The position numbers and the translations under genes were made by a program. 64,000 nt of DNA, from the NCBI RefSeq assembly GCF_021130785.1, contig NW_025776835.1, positions 62,001-126,000 of the forward strand, written 5' to 3'. This stretch comes from Homalodisca vitripennis. Lineage: Eukaryota > Arthropoda > Insecta > Hemiptera > Cicadellidae. The notes below the pieces were generated by a model. That model worked only from the letters and a program-made list of their open reading frames with translations, had not been told where the DNA came from and searched no databases. Shown here piece by piece: positions 35,625 through 48,765 of this stretch (within the stretch, counting starts at the first letter, position 1; the number at the start of each line of letters is the position of its first letter).

Positions 35625-35755
35625 GCCCGACACAGAGGCATGAAACCTTAATAGCAGACTGTGCCAAAGCATGTAATAACGGCGTGATGTGAAAGCTGAA
35701 CTTCGCTCGTTTGCTATCAAATGGACTTTTTTGTTGCAGTTCCTTTCTAAGTAAT
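35625..35755. other. Island B, beta module, unit 2
   Basis: GACACAGAGGCATGAAACC, ACTGTGCCAAAGCATG, CGGCGTGATGTG, CGCTCGTTTGC. Paralogous to the alpha-type B at 37,695; nearly identical to 57,905. The minus-strand frame is shifted by one base relative to 14,775. Confidence 0.5.
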
Positions 35756-35961
35756 CTACCTTTACCTGCATTCACTTGTATATTTTAAGTTTCGTTATTT
35801 TCTTTTCTGGTTTCCAATACGTGTGCGGTAAAATAATCTTGTAATTTATACGATGTTTTATTAATGTTAGAGGATCTTTTAAATCAGAAACATAAACGGA
35901 AGTGTTGTAAGTACTACATTTTCTGTCTTTTTTAAGTTCACTCGAATTCATAAGGGACCTG

Positions 35962-36342
35962 GTGTTTTTAAACTTTGAGCACTTGCGTTCATATCGGTAT
36001 ACACTCTTTGCCTATTCCTGGAAACCTAAACAAGAATGGAAACCTAAGAACCACGTCAAATTTATCCCTGTCTATGGCATCATCTGGTTTCAGGAGTTAC
36101 CAGTCTTTGGGAGTTCCAGGATTTTTGACTCTACTAAATATGTGGGGGTTTTCCTTTACTCTGAAAACTCATATCCTTTTAGAGCTCTTGACCTCTGGGA
36201 AATTCTGACCAATGATAGCTTCCAGCCTCTAAATTTGTGCCTCTGGGAAAAGTTTTTGGAAGCACCTGGTTGTAGGAAAGCTTTCAGCTTGAAACATGTT
36301 CCAGATGAGTTAATCCTAAACTATTTCAGCTCACGATTCTAA
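35962..36342 (+). pseudogene. 126-codon open frame, not preserved in paralogues
   Basis: The longest open frame outside simple repeats. It contains internally similar pieces (LWEILTNDSFQPLNLCLWEKF). In the unit-3 copy (58,220-58,650) the frame breaks at a T-run, and in the unit-1 copy (15,300-15,720) an in-frame TAG interrupts it. No domain is recognisable. More likely a chance opening or a decayed frame than a gene. Confidence 0.25.
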
Positions 36343-36846
36343 GATAACCATTTATAACCACAGGCAAACTTGAACTCTCACTTACTTTTTATTCCGTTTA
36401 ATATTGAACTGTATTCGACTTACGTTGGTCCACTCGGGTTCTATAAATCCAAGACTATAAAGTATAGATATTTATAACCCTAAATATATACTGAACAAAT
36501 CATCGTACACGTATAATGTGCATAATTTATCAAACCCTTTGTATACCAGACATCTACTTTTGGTTATTGTGCAGGCTCAAATTTATAGCAACTTCCGGTA
36601 GCAACTACCGGCTGTGATCCATTTTGGCCGGATTGACGCTGCAATACCTTTGAACATCTCTACCAAATTATCATAATAATTTGTTTGTTTGGTATTTTAA
36701 ATTGCTAGTAACACTAGCGTTTTCATTATTTAAAAAAATAATAATTTAGTACGTAAATCCTTTAGTGTTTCTAACTTTCACTAACATAAGAAGTACTTTT
36801 AAATTTTTAATTATTTCAACACTAATGAATATATTATTTGTTTCAG

Positions 36847-36876
36847 GTATAACTCTTCTTACGCTTCTTTCGTTGA
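36847..36876 (+). other. Candidate 30-nt microexon, beta type (unit 2)
   Basis: Branch word CTAAT with the branch A at 36,825 (22 nt upstream), acceptor TTATTTGTTTCAG, donor GTAAGT at 36,877. Read as G / TAT AAC TCT TCT TAC GCT TCT TTC GTT / GA it is open (YNSSYASFV), sharing YN at the start and FV at the end with the alpha type. The length is a multiple of three. Confidence 0.55.
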
Positions 36877-37407
36877 GTAAGTAAATTATAATAATTAAAA
36901 TTCTTTTACCTCGTGAACTTCCTAGCATATTTTAGCATTTTGATAATAATTTTACTTTTACTGTAACTAAAACCTGGGTTATGTTGACAAAAGAAAGCGA
37001 AGTGCAACTTGATATTTCATTTTTGTCATTCCTTGATTTCGTGTTTTCTCAGAATTGTCGAGTCACAATCAATTAACTGCCATGAAAAAGCAGATCCTAC
37101 ATTTTTATGTGCATTATATTGCCTTACAAGTAGCAGATTTATAAAGTATTCAGTGATCGTATGCAAGTGGGACAGTTACCTTGCCATCAAATAACGCTGT
37201 TTTGAGAGATCGAAAGATACTTAATAAAATTACATTATATAATAAAAATTAAATCAAAATATAGGAACGAAAGTGTATTGTATTTTCTTTGTATTTAGAA
37301 AATGAATACAAATTGCGTTAGTGCTCCTTATATTTACATTAGTTTTAATTTATAATTTACAATGTTATTAATTATGATTTTTGGGTTAGACACATAGGCT
37401 AGTTAAC

Positions 37408-37477
37408 ACTGTTGCAGTAACTTAAAAAAGTTACTGCAACAGTTCATTTGCCATCATTAAAACTATGGCAAATGAAC
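37408..37477. repeat. Two adjacent perfect hairpins at a module junction
   Basis: Hairpin 1: arms 37,408-37,423 and 37,428-37,443, 16 bp perfect, loop AAAA. Hairpin 2: arms 37,442-37,454 and 37,465-37,477, 13 bp perfect, 10-nt loop, overlapping the first by two bases. Similarity to unit 3 ends inside hairpin 1 (59,738) and similarity to the alpha module of unit 1 begins just after hairpin 2 (37,482). Confidence 0.9.
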
Positions 37478-37694
37478 GTGAACCTCTGTTACGTTCTTTG
37501 CATGTTTCGTAATAATCATTATGTCTTTAAAAGTTTTATAAGGGATATCACTGTATTATTTGGGCAAAAACTCAAATCATAATTGGTAAATATTCTCAAT
37601 GGTAAGAACATTTACTTAGAACATTAATTTGTATCTCTGGATGTTTAGGCTGTTCTCAGTAAAGTAAACAGTGCCAAAAATAAAACATTGGCAT

Positions 37695-37835
37695 CTTAAT
37701 CCCGACACAGAGGCGTGAAACCGCAATGGCAAACTGTGCCAAAGCCTGTAATTACGGCGTGATTTGGAAGTTTAAACTTTAATTGTTTGCTACCAAATGT
37801 AACTTTTCGTTGCAGTGCCTTCCCATTAATCTAGA
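37695..37835. other. Island B, alpha module, unit 2
   Basis: Very close to 14,775-14,905 (same GACACAGAGGCGTGAAACC, CAAACTGTGCCAAAGC, TTGCAGTGCCTTCCCATTAA). One extra T breaks the minus-strand frame present in the unit-1 copy. Confidence 0.5.
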
Positions 37836-39244
37836 TTTACCTACATTATATTTTATTCCATTCACAGTTTTCTAATTCCAATTTCAGGATACCATTCCTT
37901 ACGATTGCTATAATAAGCTTTTATAAGCTATACGATGTTTTTTTTTTAATGTTTGGAGGAGCTTGTTAAGTTAGTAACATCAACAGAAGTGTTGTTAGTA
38001 CTGTAGTATGTATATCTCTTTAAAGTTCAATCGACATTTGAAAATTTTTTTCATAGTTAATATTCATAATAGATTTTCTATAGTATGATATATTATTTTA
38101 TCGCATGGAAGAGCCCCGTTAAAACACTAAAGTAAGCATAGGTCCACCTTTTTGTCAGTTTAAAGACCTCAACTACATGAAATCATATTAGTAAATGATA
38201 AATCCAGTGTTTTTAAACATCTGAACAATTCCTCTTACCTCGATGCACCCGTTGCTTGGTTTATGTAGAGTCTTTGGGAGTTCCTGAATTTCTTAACCTA
38301 CTAAATATGAAGATTTTCGTACTCTGAAAACTCTTTTCCAGTAAGCGCTTTCCATCTCTAGGAATTTATGATCAATGATAGATTACATCTTCTAGATTTT
38401 GGCTTTTGGGATCTCAAAGGTTTTGGAAGCACCTGGATTCTACGAAGATTCCAAATCTCAAGAAGCCGTCGGCTAGAAAAATGTTCCAGTTGTGTAAATC
38501 CTGATGTGTTTTGAGCTACGATTCTAAGATGTTCATTTATAACCATGGGCACTTATCAACTCTCAATTATTTTTACTTCCGTTTAATATTGGGCTGTATT
38601 CGACCTACTTTTTAAATATTACGATGGTCTTTCCGGGTTCGCTATAAAGTTAAGATCATATAATATATATATATAGACAGTTTGCATAGGAGAAATCTAC
38701 TTTTACTCATCGCGCAAGGCGAAATCTGTAACGGAAAAGGACGAGATTACCTATCTATCACTTCCGGTTGCAACATCCGCCTCTGTTCTATTTTGGTCGA
38801 ATTGATACTGAATAACTTTGGACATCAATTTACCAAATCCACTAACCTAATCATAATAATTCGTATTCGGGGTTTTCTGCACACTGAATATTTTTCAGTC
38901 ACCATAACTTTATATTACGTTGTACTTTAAGTAAGTATATTTACAGTTTAAGAGGTATTGATGAAGGTTAACAAATTAAAGAAAAAAGTGGATGTACTTT
39001 TAATTTCTTATGCTTGAATTAATTTAAATTTTAGAACTCACAATAATTACGCTATTCGCTCCACTCTATTACTATTTTTATTTCTATTTAAATAAAATTT
39101 GCCAGTGCCTATAAATGCAAAATTGCTGATAAGACTAAATATTTAAATATTTTCGATAAAAAAAACCTATTTAGTTCTTAAACTTTATGAGCATAATGTT
39201 CACTGCTTTTAAGACTAATGAATGAATATATTGTTCTGTTTCAG

Positions 39245-39268
39245 GTATAACTTTGGAACTTATGTTGA
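39245..39268 (+). other. Candidate 24-nt microexon, alpha type (unit 2)
   Basis: Branch word CTAAT (branch A 39,218, 27 nt upstream), acceptor TTGTTCTGTTTCAG, donor GTAAGT at 39,269. Frame G / TAT AAC TTT GGA ACT TAT GTT / GA gives YNFGTYV, two base changes from the unit-1 exon, both within the coding part and both keeping the frame. Confidence 0.55.
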
Positions 39269-39995
39269 GTAAGTGAATTAAAATCATAATGCATTAGTAT
39301 ATGAGCTTAAGTATTTCCCAACAGCTTTTATCCCTACAGTATTTGAAAAATTTGAGATGTTATAACTAGACCTTGAATGATTTTGACAGTTCGTCTTTTC
39401 TCAGAATTTCCTAATTATAACCAAAGGTGTCTTCTGCTTTTAAAATTTCTTCTAACATTCATTGCAAATGTGCATGTTCAACATTTTATTTCTTAGGCTT
39501 GTTGCCTTTCAGGTTCGGGAAATTTATTTACCTGCACCATTTTGTAATGTAGTCTCCGACGTTTTCAAATATTCCATTTAGGTGATAAGCACATTTTTGC
39601 ACACCTATGTTCCAGTATACTCTTGTTGTATAACAATAATTGGAAAGAGTTACATTAAGTATTATGAATTTTATTAAGATAATTTTGAGGTCTCAAGAGC
39701 AGGAAAATCTCCATTAGAGTTGTTATAATTCACAATACTTACATAACATTTCGTTAAATTGAAAGATAGTATTTTGATATGTATAAATTAGAAACATAAT
39801 TACTAAAAAATTGTTAAAAAATTCTGCAATTTTTCAGAAAATCCAAATCTACAATAAATTAGTTACTGATTTATCTCTCTCATGTTATAAGCGTAGACCC
39901 TTAGGAATCAATAAGCATTTCCCCGTACAATGAGATTATTATGCCATATTTAGTATCAACAAACAATAACATTAATTATGTTTGAGAACCACTTT

Positions 39996-40738
<743 letters not shown>

Positions 40739-40990
40739 GTTTTTGAATCTTCTCTTTGTTGAAAAAAATCAGCATGAATTCCGATCTGCTTGCAGATTGT
40801 CACCAATATTATAACACACAAAATGTATCGCAATGTTGTTGAAAAATTTCTTGTTCGTGGGGTAACGGTCGGTCAAAACGAGACACCAAATAACACTCGA
40901 CATAACCATTCCTCGATAGTTTCTATCCACTTATCTTCCGAATTAATATGGTATAGTCATGAATAATTCTAAATGATAAAGTAATCTGAC

Positions 40991-41071
40991 AGAACTACTA
41001 TTGTACGAGACCTTAATTGGATTAGTTAATTAGTCTATAGATATACAATTGGGATTAATACACATAGCAAT
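40991..41071. promoter_or_regulatory. Conserved island E, unit 2
   Basis: 40,992-41,031 is identical to the islands at 20,993 and 61,005 and keeps all three TAAT-type motifs. It begins immediately at the junction of the 2.3-kb deletion. Confidence 0.5.
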
Positions 41072-41579
41072 GTATACTTGAATACGAGATGTAATCGTAA
41101 CAGTGGATTAATGGTAAAATAATTAATACAATTTATTTCATACTGCATTTGCCAACACTTGAGCCGTACATTCTTCGATGGAAGATATTATATTATTACT
41201 ATTTAAAGTTTCTTATTTACGATGGAAGATTTGAAAGAATAATAATATTTAGGGCTTTTTCCCACCGTTATATAAACAAATTTGAAAAATCTGAACCGAT
41301 CAAAAGTAAGGGTTGGGGTGGGAATTATGGGACACTCGGTGTAATAAAAGTATGAAAAATGCACGTTTTATACTTTAAACGAAATGCACTATAAACACTG
41401 CAAATTTTGCAAAATGAATATTTGAGTCAAATAATTTTATAAATACCCATTCTATGTAATAACAAACTAAATGTCTTAAAGGTACTTAATTTTGAGAAAT
41501 TTCATGGGTGTGTAATCACTTGAAAACAAAATAAGGTTGTTTCGAAATCATTTTCTCATTTGTGTTAAATGAATTAATA

Positions 41580-41755
41580 CTAAGAGCTGCTGGTGTACAC
41601 GGGTAATTGAAAGCAATAAATATGCGGGAAGTAAAGGCAAGAGACCTACTGGCAGTGTGTTATAGGTCTCACGGGCCTATTTTGGGAGTGATCCACATTA
41701 CAGTCTGCTCATCAATGTGCTTTTAGTTCCTTTCTCATTTGGGTTGCAAAAGATA
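41580..41755. other. Conserved hairpin block F, unit 2
   Basis: Stem GAGACCTA (41,641-41,648) with TAGGTCTC (41,663-41,670), identical to unit 1, loop changed at two places. No unit-3 copy was recognised in the window. Confidence 0.4.
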
Positions 41756-42264
41756 ATGTATTATTACATCAATGTGTATTACTTAATCAAATTAAGTAAA
41801 TTTAATCCTCGTACAAACGCACACATACAATCTTATGGCGAAATGTATCGAAAGTTTGTTATTTATATAGGCAGATACACCATTGTCAGGCCTTTATCAC
41901 AAAGATACTTATATATAACATTAGTAATTCTTTTACTGCCGTTCATTGTTCAATAAAAATACGATAACAATAATTATTTAAATCTCCAACACAATGATAC
42001 GGCAGCCACTTATTTTTGGTTTCTTGCCGTCATCAACGTTGAATTTCTAAAAGTATACTTGTAAAAATATTTCTAACTTCTATGCACATATTTATGCACT
42101 TAGCATATCCATTTTAAATATTACCAAAGCATTAAAATAATTATAATGCGTTATGTTACATTACCCATACTATTATAAGTATATTCATACTTCAGAATTT
42201 TTCATACTATTATAAGTATCTTCTATTCATATAAAAAAACATGTTTGTATATTTGTGATTTATA

Positions 42265-42425
42265 TACTCAGAAACTATTTATTATACAAATTTGTATGTA
42301 TAGGCTATATATATTTCAACGGTATAGGCTCTAGTTTTCAAAGCGCCTGCACATTATAAACTGCAATAACGAGACAGTTACGTATATTTAATAGCCAAAC
42401 GCTGTTTAAAGGCGCTTAGTTATGA
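42265..42425 (+). repeat. RTE-like 3' fragment, unit 2
   Basis: ACTCAGAAACTATTTATTAT, GTATGTATAGGCTATATATA, then AAAGCGCCTGCACATTATAA as in 23,110-23,140. Marks the end of collinearity with unit 1. Confidence 0.4.
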
Positions 42426-42519
42426 TATATATTTGTCTTTAAGATGAATTTCTGGTAGAACTTAAAGCATGGGTGTTAAACCACTTTTTAATAAAGTACA
42501 TGTACGTGTAAAATGGCTA

Positions 42520-42675
42520 TAAACATACACTTTTTGTAGATTTTCTTCATCGTAACAACAAGGCAAACTCAAATCGGCGTTGGAAATATAATTCACTTGA
42601 ACCAGAAGTGCCCATACACGGACAAAACTTATGAAAAGTATGTGAAGCCGCGGGAAACAGCTAGTAAGTTATAAG
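42520..42675 (+). repeat. Retroelement 3' tail ending in GAAGCCGCGGGAAACAGCTA
   Basis: TGTGAAGCCGCGGGAAACAG followed by CTAGTAAGTTATAAGTA resembles the common insect RTE/SINE terminal phrase (GCGAAGCCG-GGG--CAGCTAGT). No coding sequence is attached. Confidence 0.5.
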
Positions 42676-42689
42676 TACCCTTAATGAGA

Positions 42690-45600
42690 GCGGCGCACAA
42701 TCATACATTTTTGTACATCAACGTAGATTTGTAGGGGGAATAAGCTACCGCTGCCTACCGCGCGAAAATCATTAAAATCTAGTTTGTATATTTCTTTGTT
42801 AATACACAATTTATAAGCAAACACTTTTACTTTTTATTTTTGATAACAACGAAAATATGTACTATGTTTGGTGCTTTTCAGTCAGACTGTAATTTTGGGG
42901 AATTTGTATTTCGAAAATATATGATCCTATTTTTAAGTATATAATTTTACAATATGTTAATAACACGAATAAAAGTCGTTATAAAATTAACATCTTAACC
43001 GGGTGGTTAGAAATATTCGCCATTGGTCACATTATGGAAGTCCTTATCTTGGGTGTGTAATTTTGTAACCCTCCATTCAAAACTTGAATACATTTTTTTC
43101 AAACACGTAAACGCCAGTCTGCCGAATATAGTGCTACAAACGATCATATGCGGACCCAAGAAGCCTTAATAAATCTCGTTTTGTTTTATTTCGCCATTTC
43201 TCATAAGGGTCTTGGACCAGCAATGGCAGGATTAAAAATTAATTCCTTCCTAAGAAGCCGCTTTGAAATATTTACATTAATTACAATGTCTATATTTTAT
43301 CTGTTTGCAATTTAACCATACGTAGTAAACAGTTAAAGTTTTGATGAAGCCATTGACGCTTTTATCCATAAGCAAGCTAGAAGGGAATCTTACTTAAGCA
43401 AGCTAAGGGTCTTTTTTAAATTTAGAGAGAAATTTTTTAATCCAACAGGTTTTTTTTTATATATTTTGTGTTATTTATATAAACAACCTTGTAAAAATGA
43501 TTAGATCTAACTTAAAATTAATTATTTTTATTTCCATGTTTAGTTATGCGATCTTTAAAACTGACAGTGGATGATTAAATCATTTAATTATAATTTACAT
43601 AATGGTACGAAACCAAAATATGTTAAATATCAATCATACCATAGACACTTATATCAATACATTTAAACTAATGTATGTGTTACACAGGGCAGATTAGAAG
43701 ATTATGGATAGGGGTGAGTTGGAATTGGGGGAAGGGTGGTGGACGACACAGGGGTGCACAATTACTAAATTCGGGCAAACAGTAATAGGAAATTCCAGAA
43801 TTTCAAACAAATTACAAAAGAAAAGCTTTAGAAGGTAAATAACAAATAAACAATGAAGTTTATGGAAAACATTAATTATAAAAATTATACAAAAATATAA
43901 ATTTAGAAAAAAATACTCGATCAGTCGCAAGCCAGAGACTGACTAAGTCTTGTTAGCCCGGAGCTGCAATGGCTGCAGTTTTGGATTGTGCGCATGAGAT
44001 AAAAAAAATAGTCTCAATAAATTTGACATTTTCGTAATTGCATAAGGAGCACTATTAATATTATTTTTATCTCTGTTCTCCTGTTAAGGCGAAACTTTTA
44101 TTTAAATCTATATAAATAACTTTTATTCTTTTCCAGTGGTTTTGACAGAATTTCCCACTCTGTTAGGTGATGCTAAATACAATATGGCTGGGCAACGCCA
44201 TACAAGCAGCATGTTATTTTATGTTTCGTTAAATTTAACCAATCTATTTATTCTTGTAACCTAAGTTCTTAAAACAACACATCTTATAACGAGTGGAAGA
44301 CATCTTAACAAAATCGTAACAAACCTGTTATGTACTATGCTTGATCTATGCCCACGGTACTTATTTTTTATTTTAAGACATACAGGACAAGTCAACTGCT
44401 GAGACAATTAACGCATTTTTCACATTTTTGCTTACCACACGATCATCAACGAATGACGGCAACTTTGCGATTTAAGCAATATAAACTTCTTCTAAAAAAG
44501 TTAGAGGCTTGTGGTGTCAGTGACATTGTTTAGCAATGGATTCGGTCCCTTCACGTCAATTTTTTCAGTGTGTGGGATTAATACAGATAGCAAGTTAAAC
44601 CTGAACATGATTTATAATTGGAGCAATGAATTAATACCAGATTAAAGTATTACAACATTTCTTTAGTATTAAATTTTACAAGCACTTTGTTCCGTAATTC
44701 GGTTTCATACATTGATCCCAAATATTTTAATGTGTTTCCTGAAAATCTAAAAAAGTAATTTATTCCAATTTTATAAAAGAATTATCGCTATTTTTCATTT
44801 TGATAAAAGTTGTGCTTCATTGGTGAATTATACAAGGGCATGCCTTAACGTAAGCATTAAATATATTATTAGCGTGAAAATTCAAAATTGAATTTGCATG
44901 TATGCAGTTGAATGAAAATGGAACGTTTAATTGTTTTATGTTCCGAACCTGGCCTACCAACCTCCAGAGAGGTGTTAAGAGAATATTGCGCAGTCTATCC
45001 TTTTAATTCTGCGGAGCTTTGTAATTGAATGACATCATAATGTATTCAAACTACAGTTTGCTAACAATAACTCAACCTATAGCCACAATCCTCTGAAACT
45101 TACATGTTTTACTCCTTTGTGGTACAATTAAACCGCCACGTTTAACTGTGACATGTTCCAAAACTTCTCATAAGTGTTACGTTTGGACGATCACATGTTT
45201 ACATCGAGTATGTGCTAATTATTTACTACTGAGTGCCAAAACAAAACTCGGTCAGCCCTACGATCCTACTCTGTATCAGGCGCGCAATTGCACAAGCACT
45301 GGGAACGAAAGTAAAGAATTTTTCTTCATATAGCATTGCTGAACAATTCCTTCCCAGTTTTAACGCATATATCCATTCCTAAATATTGGACCTATCCAAT
45401 TGTTTCACTGTCCTACCATACACTAAGAAAATTAATAAAAATAATTAAAGTAATAAGAAACTTTTAATTACAAAACGGGCTATAAAATACTTTTCCTGCC
45501 ATAAAACAAACCCATAACCTCACTCAAATCGTACTATGTATAATATTGGTATTTATAATCGAAATCATAAAATTTAAATGTTAGAGAGAGATTCTCAGCC

Positions 45601-46215
45601 CTAACTTCGCTTGGTAAAATAAGACGTCACTTTCATAAGATGAATAATTTCTGTATAAATAAGAACCAAATATGCTAAAGCAGTTTCCATTTTTCAGCAT
45701 CCTTTGGGTGACCCCTGGCTTCGCCAATCCCCTCTTGAAGGTTATTGTTCAGGTTATAAAAAAATTTACATTTCATACATGATAAATTACCATGGAAAGT
45801 GTACATACTATAATTGCTATATTCATTATGATCAAAAAAATTAGGCTTACAAAAATTCTAGGAAGCGTAGAATACGGTCTTGTGTGTACACCAATTCCTG
45901 ATTTGAACGGAATAGTTAGTAATTAAAGGGTATTAGTATCAATTTAGGTATTTTAGTAGGTTATTTTTAATGGTTAGTAGTTAGTAGGTATTATCTTGCA
46001 ACTATATAACAATCATAATAACTAGGGGTTACCCCAATGCAAGTGGGGGCGTTTAGGCGAGAGCTCTATAATCTAGAACTAATTACATGGAGAAGATTTA
46101 TTGCAATCACGTGCTGAGTCGTTCATAATATAAGTACGCGTGAACTATTATATGTACTTTGTTATGCTCAATTAATATAGAATAAAAAAATTAATTATAA
46201 TTTAGATTGTTATAT
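42690..46215. other. Extra DNA at the unit 2/3 junction; no gene seen
   Basis: About 3.5 kb with no counterpart at the unit 1/2 junction. AT-rich. 45,590-45,650 resembles 27,300-27,345 (TTCGC--GGTAAAATAAGAC). Short frames at 43,694-43,930, 44,348-44,533 and 45,148-45,333 are unlike any family I know. Confidence 0.45.
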
Positions 46216-46219
46216 ACAA

Positions 46220-46770
46220 AAAGGTAGGAGTAAACCCAAACCAAGGTCACGTATCGGGGTTTGCTGAGACCACATGCAACATTTCAAGCCTAAATATAAT
46301 TTCATTCTTAAGATGTTTTGCGGACAGAAATAATATTGCACAGATAAGAAATGTTTTATCTCCGAGTCATAGACTTCAATGAAGCTCAGCTGAAATTTAT
46401 GGGCTTCGTGAAGTTTTCATGTGACATATTCCTCGATATATCGAACGGATAGTTTTACTCCTTATGTCAAATGCGCTAAGTTTGTTTACAATTTTATTTA
46501 CCCTGCTATTTTCTTGTTACTTACCATCATGGATAGCTATACAATTGTACTATTTACTGTAAAAATTATCGCTAACGCTCAGCCAAATCCCATTGAGTGA
46601 CATGCACCTTAAACTCAATATTGCCCATATAGAAGTGAAGCTTCATTCTATATTGCCAATGACAAGTAGTGAAAATTTTAAAATATATCGGTCAATTTTT
46701 TTCTCGAGATATTGCATATACAGATAGAAATAAAATTCTTGCAGCACCTAAAGTGAGATGCTCAGCTAGT
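46220..46770 (+). repeat. Interspersed repeat R, unit 3 start
   Basis: Upstream half at 46,220-46,420 (AAGGTAGGAGTAA, CACATGCAACATTTCAAGCC, GAAGCTCAGCTG) and downstream half at 46,470-46,770 (GCTAACGCTCAGCCAAATCC, GAGTGACATGCACC, GAAGTGAAGCTTCAT). 46,233-46,382 is the source of the exact copy at 47,086-47,235. Confidence 0.65.
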
Positions 46771-47015
46771 TTTAACCAGTTTGAATACTCTCATAGATTA
46801 TTTTGGTTATAATATCAATATATTTTATTGAAGATAATTGGGTATTACGCGCGATTCCTTATAGCATCGTAATCGTAGCGTAAACTATTGCTTTTAGTCT
46901 CTTGGCTTCTACATGGTGATGTACCGCTATGCTATTATTGGTCAGTAATTGAAGTCTGCACCGACAACTCTCTTTAGTTTATTGCTTATTAATTAAAAAC
47001 ATATATATATATAAA

Positions 47016-47235
47016 CATTGGTCTGCTTATTCTGTATTATAACGACATCTGTTCATATTTGTGAGTTTGTATACTTTATATATGTAACCCAAACCAAGGT
47101 CACGTATCGGGGTTTGCTGAGACCACATGCAACATTTCAAGCCTAAATATAATTTCATTCTTAAGATGTTTTGCGGACAGAAATAATATTGCACAGATAA
47201 GAAATGTTTTATCTCCGAGTCATAGACTTCAATGA
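47016..47235. other. Composite templated insertion
   Basis: 47,016-47,083 is a perfect 68-bp reverse complement of 48,008-48,075; after two bases, 47,086-47,235 is a 150-bp direct copy of 46,233-46,382. In unit 2 this place (after about 23,890) holds the SINE body instead. Both donor sites have native counterparts in unit 2, so the insertion is derived from them. The pattern is that of serial template switching, or of a mis-assembly. Confidence 0.85.
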
Positions 47236-47320
47236 TTGCCTGGACTCAAACCTAAGTTTCCCGTGTGTAAAGCTTAGGTGCTAACCCCCCAGTTGTTGGG
47301 GACAATTGACGTCCTCTATC
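47236..47320 (-). repeat. tRNA-derived SINE head, copy 3 (body lost)
   Basis: Minus strand reads GGTTTGAGTCC (one base off the B-box), preceded by GGTTAGCACCTAAGCTTTAC and CACGGGAAAC, the clearest tRNA-like D-arm to anticodon arm of the three copies. The body is replaced by the composite insertion. Confidence 0.6.
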
Positions 47321-47594
47321 CCTTGTCCTTTCTATTGAAGTCCATTATAACATCATATAGGTTTAAGTACATGTATAGTACCATAAAAAAGAATAATCTA
47401 TATGTTTATAACATAAAATATATGTAAATATAATCTTTATATAAAACTAATACTGCTCACAAATATTCCATTCTGAAGTAATACATCTGTGTTCCCAGCT
47501 CATCTTAATATATTATGCAAGTAACTAAAACGTCAAAAGCAACAATTGGTTTAAAGTCTCCAACACGTTTGTAAGGAGTTATATACTGAGCTGA

Positions 47595-47768
47595 GGCGAA
47601 GTTGCATACAAAATAGGATCGCTGACGCAGAGATCAGACAGTATTGTGGTCGAGCTCGGGGCAATTATAGCGGCGTGATTTGCGAGTCAAACTTTGCTCG
47701 TTTGCCGCCAATCGGAACCTTTATTGCCCTTTTGACCTCCGCGGTCTCTCAGCAGTTTGGCAGGTTGC
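47595..47768. other. Conserved island A, unit 3
   Basis: Core 47,633-47,712 identical to units 1 and 2. Outside the core, changes include a TGA in the minus-strand frame that is open in units 1 and 2, so a long coding reading is not kept here. Confidence 0.6.
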
Positions 47769-48204
47769 TGTTTTCGTCCACTTATGCTTTATAATATTAT
47801 CTAAATAATGTGTGTTTTAGAAAATTGATTTGAACTTGTTGAAAAGTACGGGAATTTTAATAACTGTTAAAATATCTCTTTCTGTGGATTACCGAGTCTG
47901 AGATATATTTCAAATTATTTATGACACAATTTACTTTCATTTTTCTACTTTGAACTAATTCATAAGGTACTAGCCACACATAGTTTTAAAGTTACAATGA
48001 TATATATATATATAAAGTATACAAACTCACAAATATGAACAGATGTCGTTATAATACAGAATAAGCAGACCAATGAAGATAACAGTATTTATTAAAACCT
48101 ATCTAAGGAAGCATCACATTCCTTGAGTTTGGCAATTTCAGTTTTCTTCCTGCCATACCTACGTAACTTCTAAGTGTTATTAAATACCTATTTGAAAATT
48201 CCTT

Positions 48205-48300
48205 CCACCTACCAAAGATGGTACATTTCAAACCTCGGAACGTAGTGTTATACATTTTGTAACACATAATGATAGAAAATTTCCAAAATACAATTAAAAA
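48205..48300 (+). repeat. Retroposon-end-like block, unit 3
   Basis: CCACCTACCAAAGATGGTAC, CCTCGGAACGTAGTGTTATA, TTTTGTAACACATAATGATA, then AAATTTCC. The most complete member of the family at 2,257, 22,797 and 25,012. Confidence 0.45.
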
Positions 48301-48718
48301 TGTCCTTTAAAAATTCCATCGGCAATACCAAATTTTAAACAAGGAATTAAGCCGTGTTACCAATGTCAATATTATAATACGAAAATGTTTAAATTTACAG
48401 GTGATTTTAACATTTATAAAGTACTAATTTGGAATTCAGTTCTTTATACAACGTTATGTTCCATGTTATTTCGTCTACTGCGTAGACAGCTCTGGACAAC
48501 AAAAACAGTTTCTTTTCTTTTGAAAGATTTGTCACTGGTTTCTAATTTCATAAATTTTTCAAATTTCGTAAAATCTGACTCCTGCTTGAGGCAGACGACT
48601 TCTAAAACACATGACCATATTGAAATATGGCCTTTAATATCAAAATCTAGGCTACCTTGTAGTGCATAAAACTGGTTGTTAACAAGCTACAGTTACACAA
48701 AAGTTCTATGGTCCCGAA

Positions 48719-48721
<3 letters not shown>

Positions 48722-48763
<42 letters not shown>
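48722..48763. repeat. (AT)n microsatellite
   Basis: About 40 bp of alternating TA; short (TATA) in the same place in unit 2 (25,745), so expanded in unit 3. Confidence 0.95.

Positions 48764-48765
<2 letters not shown>

Noticed and set aside
35962..36342. 126-codon frame as a real gene
   Set aside because: The paralogous sequence in unit 1 has an in-frame stop and unit 3 is frame-shifted; no domain is visible.
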